Notes: a model not told the origin generated them from the letters alone. A DNA stretch of 64,000 nt from Azohydromonas lata NBRC 102462 (GCF_001571085.1 NZ_BCTC01000009.1:1-64000), one strand, 5' to 3'; shown: positions 27,618-36,913, counted from the first letter of the stretch. Numbers and translations: made by a program.

Positions 27618-30600
27618 ATGACGACAGCCCGGGACCTTCTCGGCCGCTTGTTCGAATACATCGCTGAACAGGCTCGCGACGTCGATCCGCGCGCTTTCAA
27701 CCTTTCCCGCCTGGCCAACTTCTTCCTGCGCGAGCCGGCCCAACTGCTGGGCCTGCCCGGGCTGGAATTCGACCAGGCGGACGGCGGCGAGCCGCTGTGG
27801 CTGCGCGTGCCGCGGCTCGAACCCGTCGCCGCTCCCGCCGTCGCCGAGCGTTTCGCCGCCCTCATCAGCGTTTCGGCCGACCCCGGCGGGCCGCCGCCCG
27901 CGCTGAACCCGGTGCAGCTCGCCCTGCACCTGGAAGACATCGCCCGCTTCGCCCAGCGTCTGGCACCCACCACGGCCGCCGCGCCGGGCAGCGCCACCAG
28001 CCGCGCCCTGGCCGTGCAGGACATGCCCGCGCTCCCGGCCGACGAGGCGCTGCGCCGGCGCATCGTCCAGGCCCAGGCGCGCTTTCGCGACGCCGTGCAG
28101 GCGGCCTTTGACGACATCAGCGCCCGCTGGCTCGCCTGGGCCGAGGCGGAGGCGCCGCGGCGGCTCAGCATGCAGCTCTACGGCGAGCTTTTCGCCCTCA
28201 TGCACCAGCTCCAAGCCCAGCAGACCGGCAAGCCCGTCGAGCTGGTCTGGGGCCTGGGCGTGGCCACCTGGCGGCTGCGCTGGGAAAGCGAAGACTTCAC
28301 CCTCCGCTACCCGCTGCTGACGCAGGCGGTGGAGCTGTCGCTGGACGCCGCCACGCTCGCGCTGGAGGTGCGCCCGCGCACCACCGCACCGCGGCTGGAG
28401 CTGGATGCCCTCATCGCCTGCCTCGTTCCCGGTGCCTGCGAGCTGGAGCAGACCGGGCGCGACTGGCTCGCCCAACACGCCCAAGAGGTGCCGCCGTCGC
28501 CTTTCCACATGCCGGCGCTGCAGCCGCTGCTGCGCCGCATCGCCGGCAGCCTGGACAGCCAGGGCCGCTTCCTGGACGTGTTGGCCAGCGGCGCCCCCGT
28601 GCCCAACGCCGGCGCGCACCTCGTCGTGACCGACGCTTGGGCGCTGTTCGCGCGCCCGCAGTCCTACAACTTCCTCGTCGACGACCTGCGCCGCCTGCGC
28701 CTGGGCCTGGAGGCGGCGCAAACGCTGCCCGGCGGCCCGGCCGCGCTGGTGACGCCGCCGGACGGCGAACCGGCCCAAGTGCAGGCCGTGCACTTTCGCG
28801 GCCTGTCCAGCCGCGGCGAGGGCGAGGGAACGTCCGACGGCGACGGGCCGGCCCGCGAGCTGTATTTCCCGCTGCCCTACAACCAGGAGCAGGTCACGAT
28901 TGTCCAGCGCCTGGAGCGCAGCGACGGCGTGACCGTGCAGGGTCCGCCCGGCACGGGCAAGACGCACACCATCGCCAACATCATTTGCCACTACCTGGCC
29001 ACGGGCCGGCGCGTGCTGGTGACCTCGCGCGGCGAACCGGCGCTGCAGGTGCTGCAGGCCAAGATCCCGGCCGAGGTGCGTCCGCTCACCGTCGCGCTGC
29101 TGTCCAGCGACCGCGAGGGGCTGCGCCAGTTCCAGGGCGCCATCGAGGCCATACAGCACCGCGTCTCGCAACTGGACCCGCTGCAGGCGCAGCGCCGCAT
29201 CGCCACCGCGCACGAGGCCATCGCCCTGGCCCACGCCGAGCTCTCGCGCCTGGACCGCCGCGTGGACGACATCGCCCGCGCCCAGCTCGCCAGCGTGGAT
29301 CTCGACGGCACGCCGCTGCGCGCGCAACAGCTTGCCGAGCTGGTGCGTGACGGCCAGGCCCGCTTCGCCTGGTTCGACGACGAGCTGCCCGCCGGCGCGC
29401 CGCCGGCGCCCCTGACCGAGGACGAAGCCCGCGAGCTGCGCGAAGCCCGCCGCCGCCTGGGCGAGGATTTGCGCTGCCTCGCCGAGCCGCCGCCGTCGCC
29501 CGCCACGCTGCCCGCGCCGGACGTGCTGGCCCCGCTGCACCAGGCGCTGCAGCGGCTGCGGCGCATCGAGGGCGAGCTGGCCCGCGGCGCGCTGCCCGCC
29601 CTTCAAGGCGAAATCAACGAGGCGCGCGCGCTGCTGGCCGCCGTGGAAGCGGCCCTGGAGCCCGCCCAAGCGCTGGAGCACGCCGACCAGGCTTGGGCGC
29701 AGGCGCTGCGCCGCCAGCTCGGCGAGCCCGGCTTCGAGGCCGAACGCCAGGCGCTGCAGTCGCTGCTGGTCGAGGTGCCGCGCCTGGCCGCCGCGCGCGG
29801 CGACTTCCTGCAGCGTCCGGTGGACATGCCGCAGGAGGCCCTGGCCTGCGCCCGCACCCGCGAGGCCGTGGAGCGCGCCGCGCGCACGGGCAAGGCCTTC
29901 AATTGGCTGCCTTTCGGCGAAGCCGACGCGCGCCGCCACGTGGCCGCCATGCGCGTGGACGGCCGCGAGCCCGCCACGCGGCAGGACTGGCTGCACGTCG
30001 CCCGCTTCCTCGCGCTGCAGATGGAGCTCCAGAGCCTGCTGGTGCGCTGGCAGCGCCTGGCGCCGGAGCTGGGCCTGCCGGAGCTGCGCCAGGGCGCGGG
30101 CGCCTTGCGCAAGCTGGAGCGGCTGGCGCTCATCGCCGGGCTGGCCTTGCGGCTGTCGCTGGAGGTGGACGCCGAGCTGCCCCGGCGCGCTGCCGTGCTG
30201 CTGTCCGCCAACCCCTTGCCCGCGCCCGGCAGCGGCGCCGTGGCGACGGTGGAGCATCTGCAGCGGCTTCAAAAAATCCTCAGGCGCCACGTGCTGCACG
30301 AGGCGCTGGCCGGCGCGCCGCGGCGCCAGCAGGCGCTGCTGCTCAACCTCACGGCCGGCGGCCCGTTGGGCGCGCAGTGGCAGGAGCTGATCGGCCAGTG
30401 GCTGGGCCGCACGGACGTGGAAAGCGATGCCTTCTGCGCGCGCGAGGCCGCCTTGCGCGCCGAGACGCAGCGCCTGGCCGCCCTGCAGCCCGCGCTGGAG
30501 TGCGTGCGCGTGGCCGCGCAGCGCCTGGCCGCCGCGGGCGCCGCGCGCCTGGCGCAGCGCCTGCGCAGCGAGCCCGCCGAAGGCGCGGCCCACGACGCCG

Positions 30601-32297
30601 TGCTGCCCGCCGACTGGCGCGCCGCCTGGACCTGGGCCCGCGCCCGCGCCGCGCTGCAGACGCTGGAGGGCCGCGGCGAGCTCACGCGGCTGTGGGCCCG
30701 CCGCGCCGAGCTGGAGCAGGGCTTATCAAAGCTCTACGAGGACGTGGTGGCCCGCGCGGCCTGGCTGGCCACGCGCATGAACGCCTCGCCCAAGGTGCTC
30801 TCGGCGCTGGCCGGCTACGCCAACGCCCTGCACCGCATCGGCCAGGGCACGGGCCCAAACGCCGCGCGCTACCGGCGCGACGCGCAGGCCGCCATGCTGG
30901 ACGCGGCCCCGGCCGTGCCCTGCTGGATCATGAGCCACGCGCGGGTGTCGGAATCCATGCCGGCCGACATCGGCGCCTTCGACCTGGTCATCGTGGACGA
31001 GGCCAGCCAGTCCGACCTGTGGGCGCTGCCCGCCATTGCGCGGGGCAAGAAGATCCTGGTGGTGGGCGACCACAAGCAGGTCTCGCCCGAGGGCGGCTTC
31101 ATCAGCAGCGCGCGCATCGATGATCTGCGCCAGCGCTTCCTGGCCGACCAACCCTTCGCCGCCGCGATGACGCCGGAGAAGTCGCTCTACGACCTCGCGG
31201 CCCAGGTCTTTGCCGGCCAGCAGGTGATGCTGCGCGAGCACTTCCGCTGCGTGGCGCCCATCATCGAGTACGCCAATCGCAACTTCTACGACCACGGCGT
31301 GCTGCCGCTGCGCGTGCCGCGCGCGGCCGAGCGCATCGACCCGCCGCTGGTGGACCTGTTCGTGGAGGAGGGCCGCCGCGACCACCGCGACCGCAACGAC
31401 GCCGAGGCGCAGGCCATTGCCGATGAGATCGCCGCCCTGCTGGCCGACGAGCGCCTGGCCGGCCGCACGCTGGGCGTGGTCTCGCTGCTTGGGCTGGAGC
31501 AGGCGCGGCACATAGACGCCGTGGTGCGCGCGCGCTTCGATGCCGCGGAGCTGCTGCGCCGGCAGTTCGCCTGCGGCGATGCGCGCACCTTCCAGGGCAG
31601 CGAGCGCGACGTGATGTTCCTGTCGCTGGTGGTCGATGCCCGTCAGTGCCGCGCCCTGGCAGGCAACGGCGCCGACCAGCGCTTCAACGTGGCCGCCAGC
31701 CGTGCGCGCGACCGCATGGTGCTGGTGCGCTCGGTGCGCATGGACGAGCTGTCCGAGAAGGATTTGCGGCGCACGCTGCTGGCGCACTTCGAGAACCCGC
31801 TGCCCGGCGGCGGCCACGGGCACGAGGACGGCCGGCCGCTGCGCGCGCTGTGCGAAAGCGGCTTCGAGCGCGAGGTGTTCGACGCCCTGGTGCAGCGCGG
31901 CTACCGCGTGCGGCCGCAGGTGCGGGCCGGCGCCTACCGCATCGACATGGTGGTGGAGGGCGCGCACGACGCCCGCCTGGCCGTGGAGTGCGACGGCGAC
32001 GCCTTCCACGGCCCCGAGCGCTGGCAGCAGGACGTCGCCCGCCAGCGCGTGCTGGAGCGCGCCGGCTGGGTGTTCTGGCGCTGCTTTGCCTCCACCTGGA
32101 CGCTGCACCGCGAGGAGGTGCTGGCCGAGCTGCTGGCGCGGCTGGCCGAGCTGGACATCGCGCCCCTGGGCGCGGCCGAGGGTTCGTCGTCACGCCTGGT
32201 GGAGCAGCGCACCTGGCGCACGCCGGCGCCGTCGGAGCAGGTGCAGCAACGGCTGCGGGAGGCGGTGGAGGCGGGAAGGGAGCAGGAAGAGGCTTGA
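27618..32297 (+). CDS. SF1 helicase with C-terminal Vsr/DUF559-like nuclease
   Basis: 1559 residues. SF1 (DNA2/NAM7/Upf1-type) motifs are complete: Walker A GPPGTGKTH (442-450), DEAS (Walker B, 1127-1130), VGDHKQVSPEG, LREHFRCVAPIIEYAN, FQGSERDVMFLS and NVAASRARDRM. About 680 residues of mostly helical sequence separate Walker A from DEAS. The C-terminal part (about 1410-1515) has a Vsr/MTES_1575-type nuclease pattern: FEREVFDAL (Glu1417), YRIDMVV (Asp1443), LAVECDGDAFHG (Glu1457, Asp1459), then WQQDVARQRVLERAGW. Such helicase-Vsr fusions occur among anti-phage defence genes (Hhe-like). The 440-residue N-terminal region is unassigned. ATG 27618 is the first start after the intergenic region. 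Defence is an inference; repair is the alternative. Confidence 0.88.
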   Translation: MTTARDLLGRLFEYIAEQARDVDPRAFNLSRLANFFLREPAQLLGLPGLEFDQADGGEPLWLRVPRLEPVAAPAVAERFAALISVSADPGGPPPALNPVQLALHLEDIARFAQRLAPTTAAAPGSATSRALAVQDMPALPADEALRRRIVQAQARFRDAVQAAFDDISARWLAWAEAEAPRRLSMQLYGELFALMHQLQAQQTGKPVELVWGLGVATWRLRWESEDFTLRYPLLTQAVELSLDAATLALEVRPRTTAPRLELDALIACLVPGACELEQTGRDWLAQHAQEVPPSPFHMPALQPLLRRIAGSLDSQGRFLDVLASGAPVPNAGAHLVVTDAWALFARPQSYNFLVDDLRRLRLGLEAAQTLPGGPAALVTPPDGEPAQVQAVHFRGLSSRGEGEGTSDGDGPARELYFPLPYNQEQVTIVQRLERSDGVTVQGPPGTGKTHTIANIICHYLATGRRVLVTSRGEPALQVLQAKIPAEVRPLTVALLSSDREGLRQFQGAIEAIQHRVSQLDPLQAQRRIATAHEAIALAHAELSRLDRRVDDIARAQLASVDLDGTPLRAQQLAELVRDGQARFAWFDDELPAGAPPAPLTEDEARELREARRRLGEDLRCLAEPPPSPATLPAPDVLAPLHQALQRLRRIEGELARGALPALQGEINEARALLAAVEAALEPAQALEHADQAWAQALRRQLGEPGFEAERQALQSLLVEVPRLAAARGDFLQRPVDMPQEALACARTREAVERAARTGKAFNWLPFGEADARRHVAAMRVDGREPATRQDWLHVARFLALQMELQSLLVRWQRLAPELGLPELRQGAGALRKLERLALIAGLALRLSLEVDAELPRRAAVLLSANPLPAPGSGAVATVEHLQRLQKILRRHVLHEALAGAPRRQQALLLNLTAGGPLGAQWQELIGQWLGRTDVESDAFCAREAALRAETQRLAALQPALECVRVAAQRLAAAGAARLAQRLRSEPAEGAAHDAVLPADWRAAWTWARARAALQTLEGRGELTRLWARRAELEQGLSKLYEDVVARAAWLATRMNASPKVLSALAGYANALHRIGQGTGPNAARYRRDAQAAMLDAAPAVPCWIMSHARVSESMPADIGAFDLVIVDEASQSDLWALPAIARGKKILVVGDHKQVSPEGGFISSARIDDLRQRFLADQPFAAAMTPEKSLYDLAAQVFAGQQVMLREHFRCVAPIIEYANRNFYDHGVLPLRVPRAAERIDPPLVDLFVEEGRRDHRDRNDAEAQAIADEIAALLADERLAGRTLGVVSLLGLEQARHIDAVVRARFDAAELLRRQFACGDARTFQGSERDVMFLSLVVDARQCRALAGNGADQRFNVAASRARDRMVLVRSVRMDELSEKDLRRTLLAHFENPLPGGGHGHEDGRPLRALCESGFEREVFDALVQRGYRVRPQVRAGAYRIDMVVEGAHDARLAVECDGDAFHGPERWQQDVARQRVLERAGWVFWRCFASTWTLHREEVLAELLARLAELDIAPLGAAEGSSSRLVEQRTWRTPAPSEQVQQRLREAVEAGREQEEA

Positions 32298-32340
32298 AGG
32301 CGTTTCGCGTGTCGGGCTGGAGGCCGTAAGACGCCACGCC

Positions 32341-32465
32341 GTCATTCCGGCGCAGGCCGGAATCCACGCGCACCGTGGTGCTGACGTGATGTGCCGCCTA
32401 ACGCACCGCAACGCGTCCAGGGCGGCATCACAGCGTTCGTGGATCCCGGCCTGCGCCGGGATGAC
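32341..32465. repeat. Palindromic repeat element, copy D
   Basis: Inverted arms with the cores GTCATTCCGGCGCAGGCCGG (left) and CCGGCCTGCGCCGGGATGAC (right end) enclose about 80 bp. Each arm can itself form a hairpin. This is the most diverged of four related elements in the window and lacks the outer ACTTC of the others. It fills the gap after the helicase gene. Confidence 0.75.
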
Positions 32466-32608
32466 GGCGTTTTCTCTGCGTGCCTGCGCTCCACTTTCGC
32501 CCACACCTGCCGCTGTGAAGGACTTTCATCACGCCCCCGCGCCTGCGGGGTCGCGCGCGTCTTGCACAATCCCGCCCTCGCAGCAGTCAGGCGGGTTCAG
32601 GGAGAGCA

Positions 32609-33703
32609 ATGGGGATGCAGCATGGTCTTTTCGACGCGGAGGCGCCGTCCGGTGGCAAGCCGGCGCCCGCCCAGGCGCGCCGCAAGGCGCCCGCACCCGC
32701 GCTCGAACTGATTCCCTACGGCAAGTACAAGGACCAGCCGCTGTCGCTGCTGCTGGTGCACGCCGAGTACGCGCTGTGGCTCATGGGCGCGCGCCACGCC
32801 CACCTGCGCCGCCACCACCCGCAACTGCTGCAGTGGCTGCACAAACATTTCGGCCCGCCGGCGAGCACGCCGGAGCAGAACCGGCTGCAAAACCGCTTCC
32901 TGCACAACGATTTCTGCCTGCGCCTGCTGCTGCGCGTGAACCCCGAGCTGCCGGCGCAACTGGCCGCCGCCGTGTCGCCGGACGCCCTGGTGCGCGGCTG
33001 GCAGTCGCGGCTGCCCGCGCGCATCGCGCTGCGCTACCAGGACTACGGGCTGCACGAGCCGCTGGAGGAGGGCGACCCCGTGCCCGAGCAGCACCTGCGC
33101 CACAAAGCCCGCGTGCTGCAGGCGCTGGAGCGCGAGCTGCCGCGCCTGGTGGTGGAGTGCCCCGGCACGCCGCTGGACGTCATGCCCGCCGTGGCGCCGC
33201 AGGGCGAGGTGGCCGAGCGCTGGTGGGAGCCCGTGCTGCAGCTGGAGCCGGCCTGCTTCGAGGTGGACGGCGCCCATGTGCAATTCAGCGCTTACGCCCA
33301 GTGCCGCGTGCGCGTGGACGGCGAAGCGCCGGGCGAGAGCGCGCTGGTGGATTTCGAGTTCCGCGACGAGCTGCGCATCGAGCTGCGCGCCCACTTGGGC
33401 GACGACTACCCCAGCGTGCTGCGCACCATGCGCGCCAAGCGCTGCAACGTGCTGCTCATCGGCCAGTTCGAGGCCGACGGCGCCTGCTGGGAAGAGCTGG
33501 TGGAGATCTACGCCCGCCGCGGCATCCGCGTGGCGCTGCTGGACGAGGTGCTCGTCACCGCCGTGCCCACGGCAGTGCGCAAGCTCAAGGTACCGGTGCT
33601 GGAGCCCGCGGCGCTGCTGGACGCCGCGCGCGAGGAACTGGAGCGCTTCGACGCCGACTGGCTCACGCGCGGGCGCGGGCTGCAGGCGCGCCCGGGGATG
33701 TGA
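32609..33703 (+). CDS. Uncharacterised protein, ExoX-C-like N terminus, possible nuclease fold
   Basis: 364 residues. Residues about 35-80 (IPYGKYKDQPLSLLLVHAEY and on to LHKHF) resemble the small ExoX C-terminal/DUF3820-type module. The C-terminal segment (VDFEFRDELRIELRAHLGDD, then a CNVLLIGQFEADG strand and an ALLDEV end) has the strand-helix pattern of a PD-(D/E)xK-type fold. The usual E-x-K would read E-x-R here, so catalysis is uncertain. A GGGAGAG ribosome site serves the ATG at 32609 or, with better spacing, the ATG at 32615. It follows the helicase after 311 bp containing repeat copy D. Function unknown. Confidence 0.65.
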   Translation: MGMQHGLFDAEAPSGGKPAPAQARRKAPAPALELIPYGKYKDQPLSLLLVHAEYALWLMGARHAHLRRHHPQLLQWLHKHFGPPASTPEQNRLQNRFLHNDFCLRLLLRVNPELPAQLAAAVSPDALVRGWQSRLPARIALRYQDYGLHEPLEEGDPVPEQHLRHKARVLQALERELPRLVVECPGTPLDVMPAVAPQGEVAERWWEPVLQLEPACFEVDGAHVQFSAYAQCRVRVDGEAPGESALVDFEFRDELRIELRAHLGDDYPSVLRTMRAKRCNVLLIGQFEADGACWEELVEIYARRGIRVALLDEVLVTAVPTAVRKLKVPVLEPAALLDAAREELERFDADWLTRGRGLQARPGM

Positions 33704-33705
33704 AG

Positions 33706-33721
33706 CGGGCCGCAAGGCCCG
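33706..33721. terminator. Short hairpin between convergent genes
   Basis: CGGGCC and GGCCCG pair around a GCAA loop, followed by TCCTT. It lies 3 bp past the preceding stop codon and 23 bp before the stop of the leftward cupin gene. A weak terminator candidate. Confidence 0.35.
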
Positions 33722-33743
33722 TCCTTCACGGCCTCAACAGGCC

Positions 33744-34172
33744 TCAGTTCGCCGCAGCCGGCGCCGGCGCCGGCGCCGGCGCCACCAGCGGCTTGCCCTT
33801 TTCGACCAGGTACACGCCCACCAGCTTGGCCGTGCCCGCGCCGTCGTTGTGCGCGTCGTGCGGCACGCCGGCCGGCACGGTGAAGGATTCGCCGGCCTTC
33901 ACCAAGCGCGGCGCCTGGCCTTCCACCGTCAGTTGCAACTGGCCTTCCATCACGTAGGCCACCTCGTCGCCCGGGTGGGTGTGGCGGCCCGCGGCGGCGT
34001 TGGCGGCCACGTCCACGCGCACCACCACCGCCTCGCGGTTGGGCGCGAAGGACACGTCGTTGCGCGCCACCAGCGTGCGCGTCAGGCCGGAGGCCTGCGC
34101 CACCACCGTGCCCACCGCCACCAGCACGGCGGTGCCCAGCAATATCTTTTTCACCGGGAATTTGAGTTTCAT
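33744..34172 (-). CDS. Exported cupin-domain protein
   Basis: 142 residues. A signal peptide or anchor (MKLKFPVKKILLGTAVLVAV and on to VAQA) is followed by one cupin barrel. Metal-binding positions are visible in GRHTHPGDEVAYVMEGQ (two His and one Glu) and the late His in VPAGVPHDAHN. The chain ends in an Ala-Pro repeat encoded by a short GGCGCC-rich tandem. GGAGA precedes the ATG. Small periplasmic cupins of this type are common in proteobacteria; the ligand is unknown. Confidence 0.85.
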   Translation of the reverse strand: MKLKFPVKKILLGTAVLVAVGTVVAQASGLTRTLVARNDVSFAPNREAVVVRVDVAANAAAGRHTHPGDEVAYVMEGQLQLTVEGQAPRLVKAGESFTVPAGVPHDAHNDGAGTAKLVGVYLVEKGKPLVAPAPAPAPAAAN

Positions 34173-34260
34173 GGCGTCTCCAAAAATATGTTCAATTGGA
34201 TGGCGGGGGCGGCCCTGGCCGGCAGTCAAATCGTGCGGGTTCTGAGCCTTGGTTCACGAA

Positions 34261-34938
34261 TCAAAGCGGCGCCACCACGCGCACCACGGATTCACGCACC
34301 TCCGTGAATCCCAGCCGGCGGTACAGCCGCCGCGCGCCCTCGTTGGCGCTCATCACGTGCAAAAACGGCGTTTCCCCGCGCCGCATTTCCCGCCGCAGCA
34401 GTTTTAAAACCAGCCGCTGCGCCCAGCCGCGGCCCTGATGATCAGGATGCGTGCACACGCCGCTGATTTCCCGCAGCGGCCCCGCCGCCATGCGCTCGCC
34501 CGCCATGGCCACCAGGCGGCCGCCATCGAAAATGCCGAAATACTCGCCCAATTCCAGGGCGCGGATGCCAAAAGGGCCGGGCTGGGTGAGCGTGGCCAAT
34601 TCCAGTGCCTGCGGGGCATGCTCCGGGCCGAGTTGCGTGGCCTCCGGTGCCGCATCGGCGTCGGGCAATTCCGCATCCCACAGCATTTTGAACATGGTGG
34701 CTTCCTGTTCCAGGCGCCAGCCGCGCGGCACGGGACCTGACCAGCCATCGCAATAAAAATGCTCGCCGGTTTCGCAAAAAGGGCGCAGTGCCTGGAAATC
34801 AGGTCGCTGCGGATCGGCAAAACCAATGATGGGCGAAAAGCCCGGCGCGTAGCGCCTGGCGCTGTCCGTGCCGATGGAATATTTCAAATGCGCGCCGGAG
34901 AGCGCATGCCAGACGACGTTGGCAAGAAATTGTTCCAT
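34261..34938 (-). CDS. GNAT-family N-acetyltransferase
   Basis: 225 residues. The C-terminal half is an FR47-like GNAT domain with the acetyl-CoA loop in VCTHPDHQGRGWAQRLV and the terminal ANEGARRLYRRLGFTEV. The N-terminal half (FCETGEHFYCDGWSG) is family-specific. The frame is open upstream but that stretch overlaps the racemase gene; the ATG at 34938 begins a sensible protein. It lies 59 bp after ygeA in the same direction, so an operon is likely, perhaps acting on an amino acid or amine. Confidence 0.85.
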   Translation of the reverse strand: MEQFLANVVWHALSGAHLKYSIGTDSARRYAPGFSPIIGFADPQRPDFQALRPFCETGEHFYCDGWSGPVPRGWRLEQEATMFKMLWDAELPDADAAPEATQLGPEHAPQALELATLTQPGPFGIRALELGEYFGIFDGGRLVAMAGERMAAGPLREISGVCTHPDHQGRGWAQRLVLKLLRREMRRGETPFLHVMSANEGARRLYRRLGFTEVRESVVRVVAPL

Positions 34939-34997
34939 GGCTGGTGGCGCGGGCCGCGGTAACTGTTGGGGCCGTGATGATGAACCCGAATGGGCGC

Positions 34998-35696
34998 TCA
35001 GTCTGTTACCAGCGCCAACTCCGCCGCCTTCACCGCATGCATCATCGCGGTGTCGTACAGCGGCACGGTGGCATCCTGTGCCGAAACCAGCAGCGAAATT
35101 TCCGTGCAGCCCAAAATAATGGCCTGCGCGCCGTGCGCCACCAATTGGGCCATCACGCGGCGAAATTCCCGCCGCGATTCGGAGCGGATTTGCCCCACGC
35201 ACAATTCCTCGTAAATGATGCGGTGCACCAGCTCGCGGTCGTGCGCATCCGGCACGCGCACCTGCAGGCCGTGACGCTGGCGCAGGCGGTCCTTGTAGAA
35301 ATCCTGCTCCATGGTGAAGCGCGTGCCCAGCAGGCCCACCGTGCCAAATCCTGTTTGGCGGATTTGCTCGCCGGTGGGGTCGGCAATATGGATGAGCGGA
35401 ATCCTCACCGCCGACTCGATATCCGCCGCCACCTTGTGCATGGTGTTCGTGCACAGCACCAGTATGTCGGCGCCCGCGGTTTCCAGCCCCTTGGCGGCCT
35501 TGCCCAGCATCACGCCGGCCGTGGGCCAATTGCCGTCGCGCTGCAATTGGGCAACCTCATGAAAATCCACGCTGTGCAATAGGATGCGGGCCGAATGCAG
35601 CCCACCCAAGCGCGCCTTCACCGTCTCGTTGATGATGCGGTAATACGGCACGGTGGATTCCCAGCTCATGCCACCGATGAGGCCAATAGTCTTCAA
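34998..35696 (-). CDS. ygeA: Broad-specificity amino-acid racemase, YgeA-like
   Basis: 232 residues, strongly resembling E. coli YgeA along its whole length (KTIGLIGGMSWESTVPYYR, LCTNTMHKVA, LLGTRFTMEQDFY, GCTEISLLV). The two catalytic cysteines of the Asp/Glu racemase superfamily are in LVLCTNTMH and ILGCTEI. YgeA interconverts several L- and D-amino acids without PLP. The start codon is TTG at 35696, supported by AGGAG 7 nt upstream and by the family N terminus. It is first in a likely pair with the GNAT gene, which could acetylate the D-amino acid product; that link is inference. Confidence 0.92.
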   Translation of the reverse strand: MKTIGLIGGMSWESTVPYYRIINETVKARLGGLHSARILLHSVDFHEVAQLQRDGNWPTAGVMLGKAAKGLETAGADILVLCTNTMHKVAADIESAVRIPLIHIADPTGEQIRQTGFGTVGLLGTRFTMEQDFYKDRLRQRHGLQVRVPDAHDRELVHRIIYEELCVGQIRSESRREFRRVMAQLVAHGAQAIILGCTEISLLVSAQDATVPLYDTAMMHAVKAAELALVTD

Positions 35697-35823
35697 ACTG
35701 CTTGCTCCTGAATACGTCCGGCTTGCTTTGGGCGCACCAGCGCCGCAGGCGCGATGCTAGCCGAGCAGGCCGGCCGGCCAAGCCACCCGCGCCGGGCGCG
35801 CGTGGCGGGCGTTCCCAAATAAG

Positions 35824-35846
35824 CACGGCGCCCAATGGGCGCCGTG
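35824..35846 (-). terminator. Terminator of the Bug/AtuA-like operon
   Basis: A perfect 10-bp stem (CACGGCGCCC / GGGCGCCGTG) with an AAT loop lies 32 bp past the stop of the receptor gene. On the minus strand it is followed by CTTATTTGGG, a modest T-rich run. Confidence 0.65.
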
Positions 35847-35877
35847 ACCTTTCGGGAACAGGGGGCCGGATCGCCGC

Positions 35878-36879
35878 TTACTCGGCTTCTATCCCCGCCG
35901 CCTTGATGACGCGGCCCCACTTCTGTGTTTCATCGGCCTGGAATCTGGCCAGTTCCTGCGGCGTGGTGGTCCAGGGCTCGGCGCCGGTGGAGTCGAAGAA
36001 GCTCTTCGCCGCCGCGCTCTTCACCGCCGTGGCCAGCAGCTCGCCCAGCCGCGCCACCACCGGCGCCGGCGTGGCCGCGGGCACGTAGGCCGCGAACCAG
36101 TAGCCCATGTCGTAGCCCTTGACGCCGGCCTCGGCGATGGTGGGCACCTCCGGCAGCAGCGGGCTGCGCTTGGCCGTCGAGGTGCCCAGCGCGCGCAGCT
36201 TGCCGGCCTTGACCTGCGGCACGCCGGTGGCGGTGTCGGTGATCATCAGGTCGATCTGCCCGCCCAGCAGGTCCGTCACCGCCTGCGGGTTGCTCTTGTA
36301 GGGCACGTGCAGGATGTCGGTGCCGCTGAGCTGCTTGAACATCTCGCCGGCCACGCGGCTGGAGGAGCTGCCGCTGCCGAAGCTCAGCTTGCCGGGCCGC
36401 TTCTTCGCCTCGGCCACCACGTCGCCCACGGTCTTGAACGGCGCTTCCGCGCGCACCACCAGCACCTGCCCGCCCTTGGCCAGGCCGGTGACGGGCGCGA
36501 AGTCCTTCACCGGGTCGTAGGGCAGCTTCTTGTAGAGGTGCTCGTTGGCGGCGTGGGTGGTGTTGGTGGTGATCAGCACCGTGTAGCCGTCGCCCGCGGC
36601 GCGCGCGGCCGCCTGCGCGGCCATCATCCCGCTGGCGCCGGCCTTGTTGTCCACCACCACGGCCTGCCTGGTCTGCTCGGTGAAGGACTGGCCCAGGGCG
36701 CGCGCGAGCTGGTCGGTGGCGCTGCCCGCCGCGAAGGGCACGAGGAAGGTCACGGGCTTTTCGGGGTACTTGCCCTGTGCCATGGCGGTGGGGGCGGCCA
36801 GCAGCGCCAGGCCGGCGGCGGCCAGGGCGGCCAGGGCGTGGCGGCGGGTGGAGGTGGGGGCGTGGGCCGAATCGGTCAT
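35878..36879 (-). CDS. Bug/TctC-family tricarboxylate-type binding receptor
   Basis: 333 residues. An N-terminal signal with a twin-arginine-like start (TSTRRHALAALAAAGLALL, ending AMAQ) is followed by the periplasmic Bug fold: YPEKPVTFLVPFAAGSATDQLAR, VVDNKAGASGMMAAQAAARA and PYDPVKDFAPVTGLA. Such proteins bind small carboxylates for tripartite uptake or sensing and are greatly expanded in betaproteobacteria. No membrane subunits are adjacent, as is usual for orphan Bug proteins. It is the third gene of an operon with the AtuA-like pair, 34 bp downstream, so it probably delivers their substrate. Confidence 0.92.
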   Translation of the reverse strand: MTDSAHAPTSTRRHALAALAAAGLALLAAPTAMAQGKYPEKPVTFLVPFAAGSATDQLARALGQSFTEQTRQAVVVDNKAGASGMMAAQAAARAAGDGYTVLITTNTTHAANEHLYKKLPYDPVKDFAPVTGLAKGGQVLVVRAEAPFKTVGDVVAEAKKRPGKLSFGSGSSSSRVAGEMFKQLSGTDILHVPYKSNPQAVTDLLGGQIDLMITDTATGVPQVKAGKLRALGTSTAKRSPLLPEVPTIAEAGVKGYDMGYWFAAYVPAATPAPVVARLGELLATAVKSAAAKSFFDSTGAEPWTTTPQELARFQADETQKWGRVIKAAGIEAE

Positions 36880-36913
36880 GGTCTTGTCTCCGGGTGATGT
36901 TGTGTGGGAGGCG

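Noticed and set aside
27447-30593. A 1048-codon antisense open frame under the helicase gene
   Set aside because: Same shadow effect; the plus strand encodes complete SF1 helicase motifs, the minus frame no recognisable domain.
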